Shown: one piece after another, positions 51,062 to 60,035 of the stretch
Layout of the letters: every line of letters starts with the position of its first letter
Position numbering within the stretch: the first letter of the stretch is position 1
Source of the DNA: an uncultured Draconibacterium sp.
GTDB taxonomy: Bacteria; Bacteroidota; Bacteroidia; Bacteroidales; Prolixibacteraceae
Direction of reading: 5' to 3'
DNA length: 64,000 nt
Assembly: GCF_963676815.1 (NCBI RefSeq)
Contig: NZ_OY781365.1
Span: 2,390,501 to 2,454,500 of the forward strand
The notes under the pieces: model-generated
Database searches by the model: none
What the model was told of the DNA's origin: nothing
What the model saw: the letters and a program-made list of their open reading frames with translations, nothing else
Made by a program: the position numbers and the translations under genes

Positions 51062-51304
51062 ATGCATTTAGAAATAATTACACCGGATAAAAAAGTATTC
51101 GAGGGCGATGTTAGCCTAATTCAGCTGCCCGGAAGTAAAGGAGGTTTCGAGATATTGAAAAACCACGCTCCTATAATTTCAACGCTTGAAAAAGGTGTGC
51201 TGAAAATTAAAGAAACAAACGGAGGAGAGAAACACTTTGAAGTTGATGGTGGTGTAATTGAAAATAAAGCAAATAAGATTATTGTTCTTGTTGAATCGGC
51301 ATAG
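51062..51304 (+). CDS. atpC: F1 ATP synthase subunit epsilon, short form
   Basis: This 80-residue subunit is only the N-terminal beta-sandwich (MHLEIITPDKKVFEGDV, GGFEILKNHAPIISTL). The C-terminal helical hairpin that inhibits ATP hydrolysis in long forms is absent. Short forms are known in Bacteroidota. It sits 18 bases after atpD and is followed by a terminator, so the transcript is atpDC only. Confidence 0.96.
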   Translation: MHLEIITPDKKVFEGDVSLIQLPGSKGGFEILKNHAPIISTLEKGVLKIKETNGGEKHFEVDGGVIENKANKIIVLVESA

Positions 51305-51330
51305 TACAATAAACGAAGATAGTTGAAAAG

Positions 51331-51359
51331 TCCCCGTAGAAGATTTCTGCGGGGATTTT
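51331..51359 (+). terminator. terminator of atpDC
   Basis: TCCCCGTAGAA / TTCTGCGGGGA with one G-U pair and a 3-base loop, then a T-run. Confidence 0.92.
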
Positions 51360-51414
51360 TTGTGTCTGCAAATAGAGTTTTGCAAAAAATCAATATCTTC
51401 GATACTTCGGAAAA

Positions 51415-52398
51415 ATGAAAGTGAAATTTCTGATCATACGATTTAGTTCAATTGGCGACATTGTTTTAACAACACCTGTTGTTCGCGGATTGAAACAGCA
51501 GGTTGATAATGCTGAAGTTCATTTCGTAACCAAAAAGAAATTTGCTTGTTTGGTAAGTTCCAGCCCTTACATCGATAAGGTTCATTTGCTAGAGGATAAT
51601 ATTGGTACGCTAATTCACGAATTGGAAAAGGAGGATTACGATTATATTATCGATCTTCATAACAATTTCAGAAGCAATAAAATAAAGCGACGGCTAAAAA
51701 TGCAGTCGTTTGCGGTGAATAAAATCAATTGGGAAAAGTTTCTGATGATTCGTTTTAAAATGAACCGCTTGCCCAACGTACATATTGTTGATCGATACCT
51801 GGAAACGGTTTCGGTTTTTGATGTGAAGAATGATCGCCTCGGGCTTGATTACTTTATCGATGAATCTGCCGCATTTCAGCAGAGCGATTTACCCGAAACT
51901 TTTCGGAATGGTTACGTGGCTTTTGTAATTGCCGGAACATATTTCACCAAAAAATTGCCCGTTCATAAAGTCAGTCAAATTTGTCAGCAAATTCCGTATC
52001 CGGTAATTTTACTAGGCGGTAAAAATGAATTCGATGAGGGAGAACAGGTGTTATCGCAATCAAAAGGAAATGTATTAAACTTTGCTGGTAAAATTTCGTT
52101 AAACCAATCGGCCTCACTGGTGCGTGATTCGCGCGTAGTATTGGCCAACGATACGGGCTTAATGCACATTGCAGCAGCTTTTAAAAAGAAGATATTTTCG
52201 TTTTGGGGCAACACCATTCCGGAGTTTGGGATGACGCCTTACCAGCCCAATGAGTTGTCGGAAATTATGCAGATTAATGATTTAAAATGCCGCCCGTGCT
52301 CAAAACTTGGACATCATAAATGCCCCAAAAAACATTTTAAATGTATGGAAGATATTGATGTGCAGAAGGCAATTGATTGGATCAATAAAAATTACTAA
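51415..52398 (+). CDS. GT9 glycosyltransferase (heptosyltransferase-like)
   Basis: This GT-B fold enzyme of family GT9 opens with IIRFSSIGDIVLTTPV, the heptosyltransferase signature, and has the C-terminal sugar-nucleotide region LANDTGLMHIAAAFKKK. Four Cys near the end (CRPCSKLGHHKCPKKHFKC) are characteristic of Bacteroidota members and may bind metal. It would add heptose or another sugar to the LPS core or a related polymer. No adjacent LPS gene is present; waaA is 26 kb away. Confidence 0.92.
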   Translation: MKVKFLIIRFSSIGDIVLTTPVVRGLKQQVDNAEVHFVTKKKFACLVSSSPYIDKVHLLEDNIGTLIHELEKEDYDYIIDLHNNFRSNKIKRRLKMQSFAVNKINWEKFLMIRFKMNRLPNVHIVDRYLETVSVFDVKNDRLGLDYFIDESAAFQQSDLPETFRNGYVAFVIAGTYFTKKLPVHKVSQICQQIPYPVILLGGKNEFDEGEQVLSQSKGNVLNFAGKISLNQSASLVRDSRVVLANDTGLMHIAAAFKKKIFSFWGNTIPEFGMTPYQPNELSEIMQINDLKCRPCSKLGHHKCPKKHFKCMEDIDVQKAIDWINKNY

Positions 52399-52488
52399 TC
52401 GTTACATCGCTGTTGCTTTTTCCGGTTTAGAAATTAATTTGTATTTTCCATTTCTTTCTGTGTTGTTCAATCAAAAAATCATAATCAA

Positions 52489-54093
52489 ATGAAACGTCGT
52501 TCCTTTTTTAAAACAACCGCTCTTGGTGGTTCTGTGGTGGCTTTAAGTGGTGTTGCCGCATGTGTTCAAAAGTCTGATGTTCAGTCAGTAGTTAATATGG
52601 AGGCCTTTGATTTAAATGAAACATCGGCTTTAGCTCTTCAGCAAAAAATGGAGACAGGAGAACTAACTGCCGAAAGTATTTGTAAAAAATACCTCGATCG
52701 AATTGCGCTGGTTGATCCACATTTAAAATCGGTAATCGAACTAAACCCTGATGCCTTGGATATTGCCAAAAAACTGGATGAGGAACGCCAAAATGGAAAA
52801 GTTCGCGGTCCGTTGCACGGAATTCCGGTGATGATTAAGGATAATATTGATACTGGCGATAAAATGCAAACCACCGCCGGATCGCTCGGACTGGAAGGGA
52901 ATGTCGTGGAAAAAGATGCATTTATAGTAAAAAAATTACGCGACGCCGGAGCTGTGTTGCTGGGAAAAACAAACCTGAGTGAGTGGGCAAATTTCCGCTC
53001 TACCAATTCATCAAGTGGCTGGAGTGGACGAGGCGGGCAGGTACGAAATCCGTTTTGTTTGGATCGCAGTCCGTGTGGTTCGAGCTCTGGAACCGGGGCA
53101 GCTGTTTCCGGTAATCTCTGCACCATTGGAATCGGAACCGAAACAAACGGTTCAATTGTTTGTCCATCGGGGATAAATGGTGTTGTCGGCATTAAACCAA
53201 CATTGGGAACATGGAGCCGACAAGGAATTATTCCGATTGCACACAGCCAGGATACTGCCGGACCAATGGCGCGCAATGTTACTGATGCTGCCATTCTGCT
53301 TGGTGCCCTGGCCGAGTTTGATTCCAACGATGCAAAAACGCATTTGGAGCAAGGGAAAATTTACGATAATTATACTTCTTTTTTAAAACCTGATGGATTA
53401 GAAGGAAAACGGATTGGTATTGCTTCACAAATGATTCCGTCGCATAACAAGGTGCATGAATTATTGAAAAAAGCCATTGAGGCGATGCAAAATAATGGGG
53501 CAGAGTTGGTTGAGGGTCTAGAATTCGAAACAAACCGAAAATGGGGAAATCCATCGTATGAAGTTTTGCTTTACGAATTTAAAGCCGACCTGAATAAATA
53601 CTTGCAGGAACATCCTTCTGCACCAAGAAAGTCGCTTGCAGAATTGATTGAATTCAACAATCAAAATGCGGATAAAGAGATGCCATGGTTTGGGCAGGAG
53701 ATTTTTGAAGCGGCACAGGAAAAGGGTGATTTAAGTTCGGAAGAATACTTGCAGGCACTGGCAGACTCGAAACGCTATGCCGGAAAAGAAGGTATTGATG
53801 CGTTGATGGATACCAATAATCTGGATGCGATAATTGCCCCAACCAACGGGCCAACATGGAGTATCGACTGGGTAAACGGCGATAGTTTTACCGGTGGCAG
53901 TTCGTCGCCGGCGGCCATTTCAGGTTATCCTAATATTACGGTGCCCATGGGTTTTGTTGATGGACTTCCGATTGGGCTTTCTTTCTTTGGCCGTGCCTGG
54001 AGCGAACCTGTTTTGCTTGAGATTGCTTATGCTTTCGAGCAAGCAACAAAACACCGCAAGGCACCGGATTTTAAAAAATCGCTGATGGGGTAA
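52489..54093 (+). CDS. amidase, exported by a Tat-type signal
   Basis: This is an amidase-signature enzyme (534 residues). The Ser-cisSer-Lys triad is visible: Lys in VMIKDNIDTGD, the cis-Ser in CGSSSGTGAAV and the nucleophile region ETNGSIVCPSGINGVVGIKPT. The N-terminus MKRRSFFKTTALGGSVVALSG is a twin-arginine signal, followed by a Cys (AACVQKS) that could be lipidated. It would hydrolyse an extracytoplasmic amide; the substrate is unknown. It stands alone, 90 bases after the GT9 gene. Confidence 0.91.
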   Translation: MKRRSFFKTTALGGSVVALSGVAACVQKSDVQSVVNMEAFDLNETSALALQQKMETGELTAESICKKYLDRIALVDPHLKSVIELNPDALDIAKKLDEERQNGKVRGPLHGIPVMIKDNIDTGDKMQTTAGSLGLEGNVVEKDAFIVKKLRDAGAVLLGKTNLSEWANFRSTNSSSGWSGRGGQVRNPFCLDRSPCGSSSGTGAAVSGNLCTIGIGTETNGSIVCPSGINGVVGIKPTLGTWSRQGIIPIAHSQDTAGPMARNVTDAAILLGALAEFDSNDAKTHLEQGKIYDNYTSFLKPDGLEGKRIGIASQMIPSHNKVHELLKKAIEAMQNNGAELVEGLEFETNRKWGNPSYEVLLYEFKADLNKYLQEHPSAPRKSLAELIEFNNQNADKEMPWFGQEIFEAAQEKGDLSSEEYLQALADSKRYAGKEGIDALMDTNNLDAIIAPTNGPTWSIDWVNGDSFTGGSSSPAAISGYPNITVPMGFVDGLPIGLSFFGRAWSEPVLLEIAYAFEQATKHRKAPDFKKSLMG

Positions 54094-54160
54094 AACTCTT
54101 CGTCAAATTTGTTGTTTAAGAAGTCTTTCAGAAAAAAGACAAAGAAAAGGATTAAAGTAG

Positions 54161-54185
54161 CGCAAAAATTTTTGCGTTATCTTTG
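54161..54185 (+). promoter_or_regulatory. rlmN promoter with perfect 16-bp palindrome
   Basis: TATCTTTG (54178-54185, perfect TAnnTTTG) lies 17 bases before the ATG at 54202. The perfect palindrome CGCAAAAATTTTTGCG (54161-54176) sits immediately upstream, between the -33 and -7 positions. Confidence 0.55.
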
Positions 54186-54201
54186 CAGCAAATTAAAGGT
54201 T

Positions 54202-55221
54202 ATGAAGGAGCGATTATTCGGGAAGACATTAGGAGAACTGCAGGAGTTGGTTGTTGAGCTGGGCTTGCCAAAATTTACAGCAAAACAAATCACGGATTGG
54301 TTGTATAAAAAGCAAATCAGCTCGATTGATGAGATGACTAATCTCTCGAAAAAAGCCCGTGAATTACTGAACGAGCGTTTTGTATTTGGATTAACACCTT
54401 ATACAAAAGTAAGTGCCAGTATTGATGGTACCCGAAAATACCTGTTCCCGACAATACAGAATAAATTTATCGAAACCGCCATGATTCCTGAACGCGACCG
54501 CAAGACTGTTTGTGTGAGTTCGCAGGTGGGATGTAAAATGGGTTGCTTGTTTTGTTTCACTGCCAAACAAGGCTTTCAGGGGCAACTTTCGGCTGGCGAA
54601 ATCATCAACCAAATAAAAAGTATCGACGAGGTTGAAGAGGTAAGCAACATTGTTTACATGGGAATGGGCGAACCGTTTGATAACCTTGAAGAAGTTTTGA
54701 AAAGCCTTGAAATCCTAACTTCCGAGTGGGGATTTGCCATGAGTCCGCGTCGGATAACAGTTTCAACAATCGGTATCATTCCGGGCATGTTAACTTTCCT
54801 CGAAAAAAGTGAAGCTCATTTAGCGGTGAGTTTGCATACTCCTTTTCACGAAGAGCGCCAGAAAATTATGCCGGTGCAGGTTGCTTACCCGATTGAGGAA
54901 GTGGTGGAAGAAATTAAAAGTTGGGACTTTGGCCGTCAGCGCCGAGTGTCGTTCGAGTACATTTTGTTTGAAGACCTGAATGACTCAGAGGAACATGTTA
55001 ATGAGCTGGCCCGTTTGTTAAGTGGATTAAAATGCCGCATCAATCTTATCCGTTTTCACCCGGTACCGGGAACGCCGCTAAAAAGCCCGGGAGAAAAAAC
55101 CATTCAGCGTTTTAAAGATGCTTTGAATAACAAGGGAATTCTTACCACTATTCGTGCTTCGCGCGGTCAGGACATTTATGCCGCATGTGGTTTGCTGTCA
55201 ACCAAAGAATTGGTGAAGTAA
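54202..55221 (+). CDS. rlmN: 23S rRNA (adenine2503-C2)/tRNA methyltransferase
   Basis: This radical SAM methyltransferase makes m2A2503 in 23S rRNA and m2A37 in some tRNAs. The cluster motif CKMGCLFC, the SAM region MGMGEPFDN and HTPFHEERQKIMP, and the C-terminal redox Cys in YAACG are present. The frame opens at 54109, but that part precedes the promoter element; MKERLFGKTLGEL at 54202 is the natural start (339 residues). Confidence 0.96.
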   Translation: MKERLFGKTLGELQELVVELGLPKFTAKQITDWLYKKQISSIDEMTNLSKKARELLNERFVFGLTPYTKVSASIDGTRKYLFPTIQNKFIETAMIPERDRKTVCVSSQVGCKMGCLFCFTAKQGFQGQLSAGEIINQIKSIDEVEEVSNIVYMGMGEPFDNLEEVLKSLEILTSEWGFAMSPRRITVSTIGIIPGMLTFLEKSEAHLAVSLHTPFHEERQKIMPVQVAYPIEEVVEEIKSWDFGRQRRVSFEYILFEDLNDSEEHVNELARLLSGLKCRINLIRFHPVPGTPLKSPGEKTIQRFKDALNNKGILTTIRASRGQDIYAACGLLSTKELVK

Positions 55222-55303
55222 TCGAATGCTGATAACCCAGGTTGAATAGATTCTCTCTGTAAACAAAGATAAAAAGTGGTGTTCGGAATTGAGTGAATCG
55301 GGA

Positions 55304-56140
55304 TTAAAGCAATTCTTTCAACCTGAATTTTTCTTTCAAAAGCACCCCTTTTTCTGTTTCATGTACCGAGGCACATTCCGTGTAATAGTCGTGCTCAAAG
55401 TATAAAATGTAATTCTTAGCGGCAGCTTCTTTTAGAAATTCTCCTTTTTCTTTCATCACTTGTACCGGATCAAGATCGTAAGCCGAAATCCATAACACCG
55501 GTATGTTTGCAGCAGTTGTAAACAAATCGGAAGTATAAACAAAAGCATGTTTTGCCGTATGCAGTATTGGCAGCATTTGTCCGGGTGTGTGGCCATCGAA
55601 CATTTTTATTTCAAAGCCGGGAAGCCATTCACCTTCCTTCTCAATCAACTTCAATTTTCCCGATTCCATCATGTAATCCAACACCTGACGATGATAAGCT
55701 GCCCGTTCTCTGGGGTTGGAGATTTTGGCATGTTCCCACTGTGTTTTGCTGCTCCACAGGTTTGCATTTGGGAAAACAAGTTCCAGTTTTCCGTCAACGT
55801 TTTTAACCGCTCCGGTGCAGTGATCCCAGTGCAGGTGCGTAAAAAACACATCGGTAATATCAGTGGCTGAAAAACCTTTCTCTATCAATGATTTTTCCAA
55901 TTCATCAACCGAAGTCACACCATTGTTTTTAAGGTGTTTTTCGGGATAATGATTGCCAATCCCAGCTTCAATTAATATTTTCCGATCACCAATTTCAACC
56001 AGTAAACAACGTAAGGTTAACTGTGTGAAGTTATCTTCGTTGCATGGGTAAACTTTGTTCCACAATACTTTTGGGATGGCGCCGAAAAGGGCTCCTCCAT
56101 CGCAATGAAAATGACCGGCAGATACTGGAGTAAGTTTCAT
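55304..56140 (-). CDS. MBL-fold metallo-hydrolase
   Basis: This 278-residue metallo-beta-lactamase-fold hydrolase has the zinc motif THLHWDHCTG, a downstream His in FDGHTPGQ and a final His in FEHDYYTE. The fold also covers quorum-quenching lactonases and phosphodiesterases of the AttM/AiiA type, to which the layout (DGGALFGAIPKVLWN start) is close. No signal peptide, so cytoplasmic. Substrate unknown; monocistronic. Confidence 0.9.
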   Translation of the reverse strand: MKLTPVSAGHFHCDGGALFGAIPKVLWNKVYPCNEDNFTQLTLRCLLVEIGDRKILIEAGIGNHYPEKHLKNNGVTSVDELEKSLIEKGFSATDITDVFFTHLHWDHCTGAVKNVDGKLELVFPNANLWSSKTQWEHAKISNPRERAAYHRQVLDYMMESGKLKLIEKEGEWLPGFEIKMFDGHTPGQMLPILHTAKHAFVYTSDLFTTAANIPVLWISAYDLDPVQVMKEKGEFLKEAAAKNYILYFEHDYYTECASVHETEKGVLLKEKFRLKELL

Positions 56141-56221
56141 AAAAGAAGTTTAAAGTTGGAAGCACGAAGTTTTCGCAGTCGCTCTTTTCCAACATTTTTA
56201 CACTTGTAAAAGTAAATTATT

Positions 56222-57298
56222 TTAATGGGGCACAAGACCATAGCGTTGTTGAAAAGCTGAATCTAACGAAAAGTTCATAACATGGTCAACCACGCCGGTG
56301 TAATCTTTTATCCCCGATTTTATGTTGTTGTGTTTCAAATAAGCATCGTTTAGTTTCGAGGCTGTTTTGTCCATGGTAGCATTGCGCAATTTATTCCAGT
56401 GTTCGCTAATTTTATTTATGTCGGCCTGTACGTTCGGCGAGATTTCAGCAACAAGTTTTTTGTAGGCTTCTAAACCTCGCGCCTGCCTAAAAAGATGAAA
56501 CGATATAAATAGTTTTGCCGAGTATTGAATCTGCTGCGACGAGCTGTTTAGACAAACCAACCATGAATAAAAATTGGCTTCGGCCTCACTTGTAACACCC
56601 AGCTGGTGCGCCTTTTCGTGCGCCAAAACAAATGGGTATTCAATAGGGAGAACCTGTTTGTTTACGTGTACTTCATTAAAAAACGGCCCAAAATAACCCG
56701 TGATTCCCGATTTTGAATAGAATCCGCTAAAGGTGATTTTTTTGTCGTAGCGTTTTCCCATTGGGTAATCAAAATGTAATAAAGGAGCCAGTTGTTGGTA
56801 CGATTCTTCAATTAAACGATCGGTTTCAGTTTTGTCAATCTTATCAAAATCACAATGTAACCGGTTTAGTTCTGCAATATATTGGTGAACGAATTGCACA
56901 AACTCTTCGGTATTGGGTTCGCGGTCGTTAATACCAAGGCGATCTTGCAATGGTGACCGGAAATAATTAAAACCCCAAAGCAGGTAAAATAGGATAAAAG
57001 CTGACGCAAGCAGATTGATTAAAAATTTTCCTGCAGCCTTCCATTTTATTTTTTTTGTAAAAATTAGAACAAGTAGTAGGAAGGGAACCAACAGTAAAAA
57101 GATATAAAGAAGATCATCAAGCGAAAAAGGAAATATGGCGGATATGTTTGAAAGCAAGGAAGCAATTAACGGGTAAACTTTTTGTGCATACCATTTTTCT
57201 ACAAATTCGGCTTGTTGCCTCAGCAAAAGTGTACACACAAAAACAATCGCAGCCAAAGCCGGTAAAATCAGCCATTTATATTTTGAGTTTTGCTTCAA
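56222..57298 (-). CDS. DUF3810 membrane protein, putative zinc metallopeptidase
   Basis: Three or four N-terminal membrane helices (about residues 10-110) precede a domain with FVLAHEKAHQLGV and SEAEANFYSWL, an HExxH motif with a downstream Glu, as in gluzincin-type metallopeptidases. This is the DUF3810 family of Bacteroidota; its substrate is unknown. At 358 residues it has the usual size. Divergent from the M19 dipeptidase gene. Confidence 0.87.
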   Translation of the reverse strand: MKQNSKYKWLILPALAAIVFVCTLLLRQQAEFVEKWYAQKVYPLIASLLSNISAIFPFSLDDLLYIFLLLVPFLLLVLIFTKKIKWKAAGKFLINLLASAFILFYLLWGFNYFRSPLQDRLGINDREPNTEEFVQFVHQYIAELNRLHCDFDKIDKTETDRLIEESYQQLAPLLHFDYPMGKRYDKKITFSGFYSKSGITGYFGPFFNEVHVNKQVLPIEYPFVLAHEKAHQLGVTSEAEANFYSWLVCLNSSSQQIQYSAKLFISFHLFRQARGLEAYKKLVAEISPNVQADINKISEHWNKLRNATMDKTASKLNDAYLKHNNIKSGIKDYTGVVDHVMNFSLDSAFQQRYGLVPH

Positions 57299-57443
57299 CT
57301 TTTTTCAGGTAAATATACAAGACAAAATTTAAAAGGCTAAAGTTTATTTTTTGGTGCAATTTAAATTCTTTTTGATTGAGAATGGTCGATAATAAAATAC
57401 ATTTGTTAATATTGTTTTCAGTTTGTAAACAAAAATATTTAGC

Positions 57444-58664
57444 ATGATAAAGGCATATTCTTTTTTGCTGATGGTTGGGGGGCTATTGGCAGGTTTAAAT
57501 GGATTTTGTGAGGGAAAAGATGATAAAGCAATGGAAGTACATAAACGCGCAATAACAATTGATACGCACTGTGACACGCCGATGGGATTGGTTCAGGGCG
57601 ATTTAGATGTTGGTAAAAGAAATGAATCGCCTGGTAGTCGGGTTGATTTTCCGAGAATGGAAGAGGGTGGATTGGATGCGATATTTTTTGCCGCATTTAC
57701 CAGTCAGCGACCACGAACTGAAGAAAATACGCAGAATGCCTATGAAATGGCCAATAAAATGATTGAGAAAACGTACGAAGTTTGCAAAAAGTACAACAAT
57801 ATGGCCGAAGTTGCAACCGCACCTGAAGATGTTGTTCGCCTGGAAAAAGAGGGGAAACGTGCCATTTATATTGGTATGGAGAATGGTTTCCCGATTGGCA
57901 CGGAGCTCGACCGAGTGGAAGAGTTTTACAAGAAGGGCGTTCGTTACATCACCCTTTGTCACTCGTCGAATAACGATATTTGCGACTCGTCAACCGACAG
58001 TGAAGGGCCGGAACATGATGGCTTGAGTTCTTTTGGAAAAGAAGTAGTAAAAGAGATGAATCGTTTGGGAATGCTTATTGATGTTTCGCATATTTCTGAT
58101 AAATCGTTTTACGATGTAATTGAGTTGAGTAAAGTGCCGGTATTTGCGTCGCATTCGAGTGTGCGTGCTATCGCGCATCATAACCGAAATATGACCGACG
58201 ATATGATAAAAACGCTGGCGAAAAAAGGCGGTGTTATTCAAATTTGTTTGCTCGATAGTTACATTAAAGATCCGGATACAACCACAGTTCGTTACCAGAA
58301 AGAACAGGAAATAAGAAAGATGTTTAATTCCGAGTGGGGAAAGATGTCAGAACAGGAGAGAAACGAGAGGAGAAAATTATTCAATGAACTTAATGAAAAA
58401 TATCCGAAGCAATTACCAACGGTTGCCGATTGTGTAGATCATATCGACCATGTAAAAAACCTAGTTGGTATTGATTATGTAGGAATTGGTTCTGATTTTG
58501 ATGGCGGTGGCGGACTGGCTGATTGTGCCGATGTTAGTCAAATGCCAAACATTACTGCAGAAATGCTGAAACGAGGATACACCGAAGAGGAAATTGCAAA
58601 AGTATGGGGTGGTAATTTTCTCAGGGTATTTAATGAAGTGGTTGAGAATTCTACTGATAAATAG
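57444..58664 (+). CDS. membrane dipeptidase (M19)
   Basis: This zinc dipeptidase of the renal dipeptidase family has a signal peptide (to about residue 25). The metal ligands are visible in DTHCDTP, ENGFPIG, IDVSHIS, ASHSSVRAIAHHNRN and GIGSDFDGGG. It hydrolyses dipeptides, including D-residue forms, in the periplasm. The length (406) is slightly above the usual 370 because of an internal charged insertion (EQERNERRKLFNELNEK). The transcript ends in a strong terminator. Confidence 0.94.
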   Translation: MIKAYSFLLMVGGLLAGLNGFCEGKDDKAMEVHKRAITIDTHCDTPMGLVQGDLDVGKRNESPGSRVDFPRMEEGGLDAIFFAAFTSQRPRTEENTQNAYEMANKMIEKTYEVCKKYNNMAEVATAPEDVVRLEKEGKRAIYIGMENGFPIGTELDRVEEFYKKGVRYITLCHSSNNDICDSSTDSEGPEHDGLSSFGKEVVKEMNRLGMLIDVSHISDKSFYDVIELSKVPVFASHSSVRAIAHHNRNMTDDMIKTLAKKGGVIQICLLDSYIKDPDTTTVRYQKEQEIRKMFNSEWGKMSEQERNERRKLFNELNEKYPKQLPTVADCVDHIDHVKNLVGIDYVGIGSDFDGGGGLADCADVSQMPNITAEMLKRGYTEEEIAKVWGGNFLRVFNEVVENSTDK

Positions 58665-58714
58665 TTCAAAAAAACTGGAGTTAAAACAGGTTTTATAATC
58701 TGCACTTGTTTAAA

Positions 58715-58757
58715 GTGTTGTAAATCATTATCTAAAGTGATTTGTAACACTTTTTTT
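58715..58757 (+). terminator. terminator of the M19 gene
   Basis: GTGTTGTAAATCA pairs with TGATTTGTAACAC (13 bp with two G-U pairs) and is followed by seven T. Confidence 0.88.
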
Positions 58758-58993
58758 ATGCTTTCAGATCTTTTATATTGTTAACCAAATGAATATCTCT
58801 AGCGGATGATGAAAAAAATATTGTGTTCATCGGAGTTATTAACAATTCCCATGCTGGGACAATTAACAAATCAATTTCCAAATCCCTTGTATTATTTAGG
58901 CTTTTGTGAATATCTTTTTGCGTAAGTAGGTGTTGTAATTGTTAATAAAATGTCGTAGTTTGCCATAGTTGTAAAGAGAAAATTTGTATCGTC
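58758..58993. other. gene-free region upstream of PorP/SprF
   Basis: Together with the terminator above, this makes a 329-base gap. It contains a 39-codon frame (58806-58925) with no recognisable product, which is not called. No perfect -7 promoter element was found; TAGTTTG at 58956 is one base short. Confidence 0.45.
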
Positions 58994-59926
58994 ATTAAAA
59001 GAATTGTTGTTCTAGGGATATTTGTCTTGCTAATATCACTGCGATGTGGTGCGCAACAAGATCCTATTTTTACCTCATATATGTATAATGGTCAGATTAT
59101 TAATCCGGCATATGCAGGTATTTGGGAGAAGATAGGTTTTACCACATTAGTAAGAAAACAGTGGGCTGGTATAAACCGCTCGCCTCTGACTGAATACATT
59201 TCATTTCACTCACCTTTGAAAAACGAAGCTGTTGGTGTTGGTCTTAACATCATGAATGACCGTTTTGGTTTAGAGCAGCGACTAACAGTACTTGGCGACT
59301 ATGCCTACGAGGTATATCTGTCGCGGCGTACACGCATGCGACTGGGTGTAAAATTTGGATTTACCAACTACAAAAATCCTCTTACTGAATATGAATTATA
59401 TCCCGACGACAAATACGACAGAGCTTTTGATGAGGATGTCGATTTAAAATTTTTGCCAAACTTCGGTTTCGGAGTATTTATTTACCAGGACTATTTTTAT
59501 GCAGGATTTTCTATCCCTAAGATCGTTGAGAACGACCTTAAGGAGAATTTTCATAACTATTCAACCAGTGCTGAAGTGCGAACCATTTATTTGAATGGAG
59601 GCTACGTTCTTCCGCTCGATCCATTCAATTATATTGTTTTTAAACCCACCATGCTGGTAAAGGCAACCTGGGGAACACCCTTGCAGGTAGATCTTGCAGC
59701 AAATTTTATGATTCGCGAAAAACTTTGGCTTGGCATACTTGGCCGTACCGGTGGGGCGGTATGTGTTACCGGTAACTGGATGTTTAGCAACAAGTTCAGA
59801 GTAGGCTTTGCAATGGATATTACAACAAACGATATATACCCATATCAGAACGGAACCTATGAATTTACTTTTGGTTTTGATATGGACTTTTTTGGACGTA
59901 GCTATTTAAGGTCCAGATACTTTTAA
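58994..59926 (+). CDS. PorP/SprF family type IX secretion-associated membrane protein
   Basis: This outer-membrane beta-barrel of the PorP/SprF family helps attach or secrete gliding adhesins of the type IX system. The diagnostic start of the mature protein is AQQDPIFTSYMYNGQIINPAYAG. The frame continues upstream to a stop at 58946 and encodes a full signal peptide (KRIVVLGIFVLLISLRCGA), but no ATG, GTG or TTG opens it. The Met-Lys-Arg position is an ATT at 58994, which I take as the start; the first usual start is TTG at 59027, which would lose most of the signal peptide. It directly precedes a SprB-like adhesin gene, the normal partner. Confidence 0.88.
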   Translation: MKRIVVLGIFVLLISLRCGAQQDPIFTSYMYNGQIINPAYAGIWEKIGFTTLVRKQWAGINRSPLTEYISFHSPLKNEAVGVGLNIMNDRFGLEQRLTVLGDYAYEVYLSRRTRMRLGVKFGFTNYKNPLTEYELYPDDKYDRAFDEDVDLKFLPNFGFGVFIYQDYFYAGFSIPKIVENDLKENFHNYSTSAEVRTIYLNGGYVLPLDPFNYIVFKPTMLVKATWGTPLQVDLAANFMIREKLWLGILGRTGGAVCVTGNWMFSNKFRVGFAMDITTNDIYPYQNGTYEFTFGFDMDFFGRSYLRSRYF

Positions 59927-60035
59927 TGACGATGGACACAATTACAAACCCTAAAAATGATTGTGTAACGATAAAAAAAACATTTATGTAAAGACAGAAC
60001 AACAACGATTGCCTCAATTAAGAAAGTGTTGATAA

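Noticed and set aside
58806..58925. 39-codon ORF upstream of PorP/SprF starting MMKKILCSS
   Set aside because: No homologue recognised, no promoter or terminator, and the product looks like random sequence after the first residues.
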